From Flavonifractor avicola (GTDB taxonomy: Bacteria; Bacillota; Clostridia; Oscillospirales; Oscillospiraceae), in the NCBI GenBank assembly GCA_019116915.1, contig DXAS01000126.1, forward strand, positions 8,915-72,914: a stretch of DNA of 64,000 nt. Direction: 5' to 3'. A program made the position numbers and the translations under genes. Numbering within the stretch: the stretch's first letter is position 1; every line of letters starts with the position of its first letter. Of the stretch, positions 59,899 to 64,000 are shown piece after piece. The notes under the pieces were generated by a model. The model was not told the origin of the DNA, did no database searches, and was given only the letters and a program-made list of their open reading frames with translations.

Positions 59899-61056
59899 AT
59901 GCCGAAGAAGAATGCCAAAGCGCAGAAGACCAATGAGCTGGACGGCAAGGAATTTTTTGCCGCCATCAACCTGATTGAGAAGGAAAAGGGCATCCCCAAG
60001 TCCTATATGCTGGAGAAGATCACCCAGGCCCTGGTGTCCGCCTACAAGCGGGACCACGAGACTGCCGGTGACAATATCGTGGTGGAGGCCGACGAGGAGG
60101 CCGGCACTGTCCGGATGTTCGTCAAGAAGGACGTGGTGGAGGAGGTAGATAACCCCTGCACCGAGATGAGCCTGGAGGTTGCCCGCAGCAAGCTGCCCCA
60201 GGCCCAGCTGGGTGATGTGATCCGGATCGAGATCAAGACCCGGGACTTTGGCCGCATTGCCGCTCAGACCGCCCGTCAGGTCATCATCCAGGGTATGCGC
60301 GAGGCCGAGCGGGGCATGATTTATGATGAGTTCTCCTCCAAGGAGCACGAGATCCTCACCGGCGTGGTCACCCGTATCGATCCCCGCTCCGGTGCCGCCA
60401 GTCTGCGGATCGGCTCCGGCAGCGAGGCCACCGAGGCCTTCCTGGCTGCCGGCGAGCAGGTCAAGGGCGAGGAGTATGTGGAGGGTATGCGCCTGCGGGT
60501 GTATGTGGTGGAGGTCCGCCGTTCCACCAAGGGCCCCCAGGTCCTGATCTCCCGCACCCATCCCGGCCTGGTGAAGCGGCTGTTCGAGATGGAAGTGCCC
60601 GAGATCTACGACGGCACTGTGGAAGTCAAGTCCATTGCCCGTGAGGCCGGTTCCCGCACCAAGCTGGCTGTCTGGTCCGCCGATCCCAACGTGGACCCCA
60701 TCGGCGCCTGCGTGGGTCCCCGGGGCCAGCGTGTCAACAACATCGTGGAGGAGCTCCGCGGCGAGAAGGTGGACATTGTCAAGTGGTCTGAGGACCCCGC
60801 CGTGTACATCGCCGCCGCTTTGTCCCCCGCCGATGTCATCAGCGTGGACATCCACGAGGAGGGCAAGACCTGCCGCGTGGTGGTGCCCGACGATCAGCTG
60901 TCCCTGGCCATCGGCAAGGAGGGTCAGAACGCCCGGCTGGCCGCCAAGCTGACCGGCTGGAAGATCGACATCAAGCCCGCCTCCGCCCCCGCCGACGAGG
61001 AAGTGGAGGATGAGGAGGACGTGATCCTCGAGGACGAGGCCGAGACCGAGGAGTAA
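59899..61056 (+). CDS. nusA: Transcription termination/antitermination factor NusA
   Basis: Binds RNA polymerase and nascent RNA. 385 residues: N-terminal polymerase-binding domain 1-130, S1 domain about 140-200 (ILTGVVTRIDP), two KH domains (about 210-345, with DPIGACVGPRGQRVNNI and LAIGKEGQNARLAA), and an acidic tail EVEDEEDVILEDEAETEE. No C-terminal repeat region, as in other Firmicutes. Fifty bases after rimP. Confidence 0.98.
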   Translation: MPKKNAKAQKTNELDGKEFFAAINLIEKEKGIPKSYMLEKITQALVSAYKRDHETAGDNIVVEADEEAGTVRMFVKKDVVEEVDNPCTEMSLEVARSKLPQAQLGDVIRIEIKTRDFGRIAAQTARQVIIQGMREAERGMIYDEFSSKEHEILTGVVTRIDPRSGAASLRIGSGSEATEAFLAAGEQVKGEEYVEGMRLRVYVVEVRRSTKGPQVLISRTHPGLVKRLFEMEVPEIYDGTVEVKSIAREAGSRTKLAVWSADPNVDPIGACVGPRGQRVNNIVEELRGEKVDIVKWSEDPAVYIAAALSPADVISVDIHEEGKTCRVVVPDDQLSLAIGKEGQNARLAAKLTGWKIDIKPASAPADEEVEDEEDVILEDEAETEE

Positions 61057-61095
61057 TCCCTCAGTGATCAAATAAGATGGAAGGGGGGCAGAAGG

Positions 61096-61371
61096 ATGCC
61101 CAAGAAGATTCCCATGCGTCAGTGCGTAGGCTGCCGGGAGATGAAGCCCAAGAAGGAGCTGATCCGGGTGGTGAAGAGTCCCGAGGGGGAAGTCTCCCTG
61201 GATTTCAAGGGAAAGAAGCCGGGCCGGGGGGCCTATGTATGTCCCGACGAGGCCTGCCTGAAGCGGGCCCGGAAGGCCAAGGCGCTGGAGCGGGCTTTCT
61301 CCGCCCCCATGCCCGACGAGGTATATGAGGCGCTGGAACAGCAGATGCGGGAGGGCGATCAGGATGGATAG
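61096..61371 (+). CDS. rnpM: RNase P modulator RnpM (YlxR, DUF448)
   Basis: 91 residues. Signature MRQCVGCREMKPKKELIRVV, and GRGAYVCPDEACL with Cys pair. Homologues bind RNase P RNA and modulate it. Start ATG 61096 following an extended purine tract. Overlaps the next gene by eight bases. Confidence 0.93.
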   Translation: MPKKIPMRQCVGCREMKPKKELIRVVKSPEGEVSLDFKGKKPGRGAYVCPDEACLKRARKAKALERAFSAPMPDEVYEALEQQMREGDQDG

Positions 61372-61900
61372 CGTATTGCATCTGCTGGGCATCGCCCGTA
61401 AGGCAGGCCGTGTGGAGGTGGGCGAGGAGCCGGTGGGCGCCGCCGCCCGGGCTCACCAGGCCAAGCTGATCCTCACTGCCTGTGACGGCGCGGACAACAG
61501 CCTGCGCCGGGCCGCTCACTTTGCCGAGATCGGCAAGGTGCCCCACCTGCCCACGCCCTACACCAAGGGCGGCCTGGGCGGTGCGGTGGGCCGCTCTGCC
61601 TGCACCATGCTGGCCCTCACCGACGTGGGGCTGGCCGCCGCCATTGCCGCCAAGCTGGCCGCCGCTGATCCGGAGGGCTGCTCTGCCGCAGCGGAACAGC
61701 TGAAGGTCCAGGCGGGTAAGGCCCTTCAGCGGCAGAAGGAACAGCGGGCCCATGAGAAGAACCTGCAGAAGAAGAACAAGAAGCCGTGGGCTCCGCCCCC
61801 CAAGGCGGCCAAAGCGCCCGAGAATCCGCCCGCGGCCAAAAAGCAGGCAAGACCGTTTGCCCCCAAGGGCAAACTGACCATCAAGAAGCAGCAGCCATGA
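61364..61900 (+). CDS. L7Ae-like ribosomal/RNA-binding protein (YlxQ) with basic tail
   Basis: Kink-turn RNA binding fold, 178 residues. The core of about 100 residues (LLGIARKAGRVEVGEE, LILTACDGADNS) matches YlxQ. The remaining 75 residues form a Lys/Pro/Ala-rich tail (PKAAKAPENPPAAKKQARPFAPKGK), making it longer than the usual 100-110 residues. Start ATG 61364, overlapping rnpM; an in-frame upstream start at 61325 is inside rnpM and unlikely. Its stop overlaps the ATG of a 48-codon ORF. Confidence 0.9.
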   Translation: MDSVLHLLGIARKAGRVEVGEEPVGAAARAHQAKLILTACDGADNSLRRAAHFAEIGKVPHLPTPYTKGGLGGAVGRSACTMLALTDVGLAAAIAAKLAAADPEGCSAAAEQLKVQAGKALQRQKEQRAHEKNLQKKNKKPWAPPPKAAKAPENPPAAKKQARPFAPKGKLTIKKQQP

Positions 61901-62043
61901 ACAAGAAGTGGCTGAGGACAGATTGGAACAAGCAGGCTTGTTCCAATAAGAAAGCGCAGCGGTCCCGCCGCGTTTTCCTATTGGCGCAAGCCGACCAGTT
62001 GGAGGTGGCTTTATTTGCTGAACAACAAATACCGTGTGCATGA
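61897..62043 (+). CDS. Possible 48-residue leader peptide ORF between ylxQ and infB
   Basis: ATG 61897 overlaps the ylxQ stop by four bases (ATGA); the frame ends with TGA at 62041-62043, so it overlaps the infB start (62015) by 29 bases. The peptide is basic in its middle (NKKAQRSRRVF) and contains several Lys and Arg codons where the competing hairpins lie. There is no strong ribosome site of its own, so translation would depend on coupling to ylxQ. It may be chance; no homology was recognised. Confidence 0.3.
   Translation: MNKKWLRTDWNKQACSNKKAQRSRRVFLLAQADQLEVALFAEQQIPCA
61922..61991 (+). promoter_or_regulatory. Competing inverted repeats in the infB leader
   Basis: 12-bp arms 61922-61933 and 61936-61947 pair perfectly across a two-base centre. 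The end of the second arm (CCAATA, 61943-61948) also starts a second 20-position arm pairing with 61965-61984 (17 Watson-Crick, one G-T, two A-C mismatches). ATTGGxxCAAGC occurs at 61922-61933 and again at 61980-61991, so the middle arm can choose either partner. Attenuator-like layout (inference). Confidence 0.5.
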
Positions 62044-64000
62044 GGTGGCCAAGGATTTCAACAAGAACTCCAAGGATATCACCGACATTCTGACCAAATA
62101 CGCGACGACTCCGAAGAACCATATGCAGCCTCTGGGCGACCGGGAGCTGTCTCTGATTTTCGAGTATCTCACCCAGCACAATCAGGTGGAGAGCATTGAG
62201 AGCATCTACGCCGATGTGTATCGGGAACCCAAGGCCGCGGCCAAGGAAACACCTGCCGCCGGGAAGGAGGAGCAGCGCACTGCTCCCGCTCAGCAGCAGA
62301 ACCAGAAGGGTGGAAAGCCTGTGAAGGAACATACCGCGCCTGTCAATAAGCCCGCCGCTCAGGCGGAGCAGCCCAAGACTCAGCCCGTCCAGCAGCCCAG
62401 CCGGCCCACGACCCGTGTGCCTGAGAAGAAGGTTGTGGACACCCGCAAGAGCGGCAACGTGAACCTGGAGAAGTACGACCAGCGGCTGGAGGATCTGGCC
62501 GCCGGCAAGACCAAGCAGATGCAGGCCGGCAAGCAGAAGTTCCAGGGCCGCAACCAGCGCAAGGGCGGCTTCCAGGGCGGCAACAAGCGCCGCCAGGAGG
62601 AGCAGGAGAAGATGCGCCGGCTCCAGATGGAGATCGCCAAAAAGACCCCCCTCACCGTCAAGATCCCCGACGAGATCGGTGTGGGCGAGCTGGCCTCCCG
62701 CATGAAGAAGACCGGCGCCGAGGTGGTCAAGACCCTGATGAAGAACGGCGTCATGGCCTCCCTGTCCGACGTCATCGACTTCGACACCGCCGCTATCATT
62801 GCCGAGGAGCTGGGCTGCAAGGTGGAGAAGGAGATCATCGTCACCATTGAGGAGAAGCTCATCGACACCGCCGAGGACAAGGAGGAGGATCTGCTCCCCC
62901 GGGCTCCCGTGGTGGTGGTCATGGGTCACGTGGACCACGGCAAGACCTCTCTGCTGGACTATATCCGGGACTCCCACGTGGCGGCCGGCGAGGCCGGCGG
63001 CATTACCCAGCACATCGGCGCCTATCAGGTGGAGGTGGGCGGCAAGCTCATCACCTTCCTGGACACCCCCGGCCATGAGGCATTTACCGCCATGCGTGCC
63101 CGCGGCGCCATGATCACCGACGTGGCCATCCTGGTGGTGGCCGCCGACGACGGCATCATGCCCCAGACCGTGGAGTCCATCAACCACGCCAAGGCCGCCA
63201 AGATTCCCATTATTGTGGCCATCAACAAGATGGATAAGCCGGAGGCCAACCCCGAGCGCATCAAGGAGCAGCTCACCAAGTACGAGCTGGTGCCCGAGGA
63301 GTGGGGCGGCGACACCATTATCTGCCCCATCTCCGCCAAGACCGGCGATGGCATCGACAACCTGCTGGAGATGGTCAACCTGACCGCCGAGATGCAGGAG
63401 CTGAAGGCCAACCCCAACCGCTCCGCCCACGGCGCTGTCATTGAGGCCCGGCTGGACAAGGGCCGTGGCCCCGTGGCCACCCTGCTGGTGCAGAACGGTA
63501 CCCTCCACCAGGGCGACGTGATCATCGCCGGCACCGCCGTGGGCCGTGTCCGGGCCATGACCAACGCCAAGGGCGAGAAGGTCACCGAGGCCGGTCCCTC
63601 CGTCCCCGTGGAGATCATCGGTATGGGCGAGGTGCCCGGCGCCGGCGACGACTTCCACGCCGTGGCCGACGAGCGCATGGCCCGTGAGCTGGTGGAGCAG
63701 CGCAAGCACGAGCAGAAGATGGCCTCCTCCAGCCCGGTGGGCAAAGTGAGCCTGGAGGATCTGTTCAGCCAGATCAAGCAGGGCGAGATGAAGGACCTGA
63801 ACATCATCGTCAAGGCCGACGTCCAGGGCTCCGCCGAGGCGGTCAAGGCCTCTCTGGAGAAGATCTCCAACGACGAGGTGCGGGTGCGGGTGATCCACTG
63901 CGCCGTGGGCGCAATCAACGAGTCCGACGTCATGCTGGCCACCACCTCCAACGCCATCATCGTGGGCTTCAACGTCCGGCCCGACCACAACGCCAAGGAG
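62015..64000 (+). CDS. infB: Translation initiation factor IF-2, 5' part (continues beyond window)
   Basis: GTPase that brings initiator tRNA to the ribosome. The first 662 codons are visible. Start is TTG 62015, nine bases after GGAGG; no ATG or GTG occurs in frame between the upstream stop at 61913 and this point. N-terminal helical unit (NKYRVHEVAKDFNKNSKDI), a Gln/Lys/Pro-rich linker about 70-205, IF2N-like segment with G-V-G-E-L-A-S-R, G domain from residue 303 with GHVDHGKTS, DTPGHEAF, NKMDKPEAN, followed by domain II and the start of domain III. Last visible gene of the cluster. Confidence 0.97.
   Translation, partial: MLNNKYRVHEVAKDFNKNSKDITDILTKYATTPKNHMQPLGDRELSLIFEYLTQHNQVESIESIYADVYREPKAAAKETPAAGKEEQRTAPAQQQNQKGGKPVKEHTAPVNKPAAQAEQPKTQPVQQPSRPTTRVPEKKVVDTRKSGNVNLEKYDQRLEDLAAGKTKQMQAGKQKFQGRNQRKGGFQGGNKRRQEEQEKMRRLQMEIAKKTPLTVKIPDEIGVGELASRMKKTGAEVVKTLMKNGVMASLSDVIDFDTAAIIAEELGCKVEKEIIVTIEEKLIDTAEDKEEDLLPRAPVVVVMGHVDHGKTSLLDYIRDSHVAAGEAGGITQHIGAYQVEVGGKLITFLDTPGHEAFTAMRARGAMITDVAILVVAADDGIMPQTVESINHAKAAKIPIIVAINKMDKPEANPERIKEQLTKYELVPEEWGGDTIICPISAKTGDGIDNLLEMVNLTAEMQELKANPNRSAHGAVIEARLDKGRGPVATLLVQNGTLHQGDVIIAGTAVGRVRAMTNAKGEKVTEAGPSVPVEIIGMGEVPGAGDDFHAVADERMARELVEQRKHEQKMASSSPVGKVSLEDLFSQIKQGEMKDLNIIVKADVQGSAEAVKASLEKISNDEVRVRVIHCAVGAINESDVMLATTSNAIIVGFNVRPDHNAKE

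Noticed and set aside
61205..63988. 927-codon minus-strand frame opposite ylxQ and infB
   Set aside because: Composition is His/Gly/Leu-rich without motifs; infB on the plus strand is unmistakable.

Overview
The window is a gapless stretch of a GC-rich (roughly 60 percent), gene-dense bacterial chromosome. Several things point to a Gram-positive anaerobe of the Clostridia, most likely an Oscillospirales gut lineage (inference; no 16S rRNA gene is present). They are an hrcA-grpE-dnaK-dnaJ operon behind a perfect CIRCE operator, the Firmicutes-type rimP-nusA-rnpM-ylxQ-infB cluster, the two-subunit GlgC/GlgD glycogen system, an LTA-synthase-like enzyme, an LCP wall enzyme, D,D-carboxypeptidase, and a flavo-diiron protein fused to rubredoxin. 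No insertion sequence, integrase, prophage structural gene, CRISPR array or rRNA operon was seen. No gene-free stretch exceeds about 300 bases. Most intergenic gaps hold a promoter with a 16-18 bp spacer, a hairpin terminator, or both.

Layout. 1-4.5 kb: an ABC export operon (ATPase, FtsX-like permease, double-module adaptor lipoprotein) on the minus strand. 4.5-9.1 kb: M18 aminopeptidase, tRNA-Leu(UAG), a pyridoxal kinase-like gene, GAPDH, and an orphan histidine-kinase-like ATPase. 9.2-15.3 kb: a CDF metal transporter, a response regulator/sensor kinase/HtrA protease operon, and an amidohydrolase. 15.3-18.9 kb: RpiB, a PHP phosphatase, an unusually structured 130-base element, and a PMT-family glycosyltransferase. 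18.9-23.9 kb: the CIRCE-controlled heat shock operon. 23.9-31.7 kb: GNAT acetyltransferase, a cysteine desulfurase/MATE/MBL operon, flavo-diiron protein, and an ECF sigma factor with its membrane partner. 31.8-40.6 kb: the glycogen cluster glgB-glgC-glgD-glgA-glgP. 40.7-50.6 kb: D,D-carboxypeptidase, MobA, a polar amino acid ABC transporter, a small amidase group, an LCP protein, and a second ABC importer. 50.7-59.2 kb: LTA-synthase-like enzyme, a zinc-ribbon/coiled-coil protein, and a MoxR-DUF58-transglutaminase operon. 59.3-64 kb: the rimP to infB translation/transcription operon, cut by the window edge inside infB.

How the genes fit together. Three themes recur. The first is envelope building and quality control (LTA synthase-like, LCP, DacF-type carboxypeptidase, PMT, HtrA with its two-component system, transglutaminase operon). 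The second is carbon storage as glycogen with GAPDH and RpiB. The third is information processing and proteostasis (HrcA regulon, nusA-infB operon, tRNA).

The least explained signals are four. One is a 48-codon ORF with mutually exclusive hairpins squeezed between ylxQ and a TTG-started infB. Another is a multi-hairpin element at 16617-16750. A third is a lysine/alanine/proline repeat tail encoded at the end of glgB by a 54-bp tandem repeat. The fourth is an orphan zinc-ribbon/TPR/coiled-coil protein at 52.8-54.8 kb.
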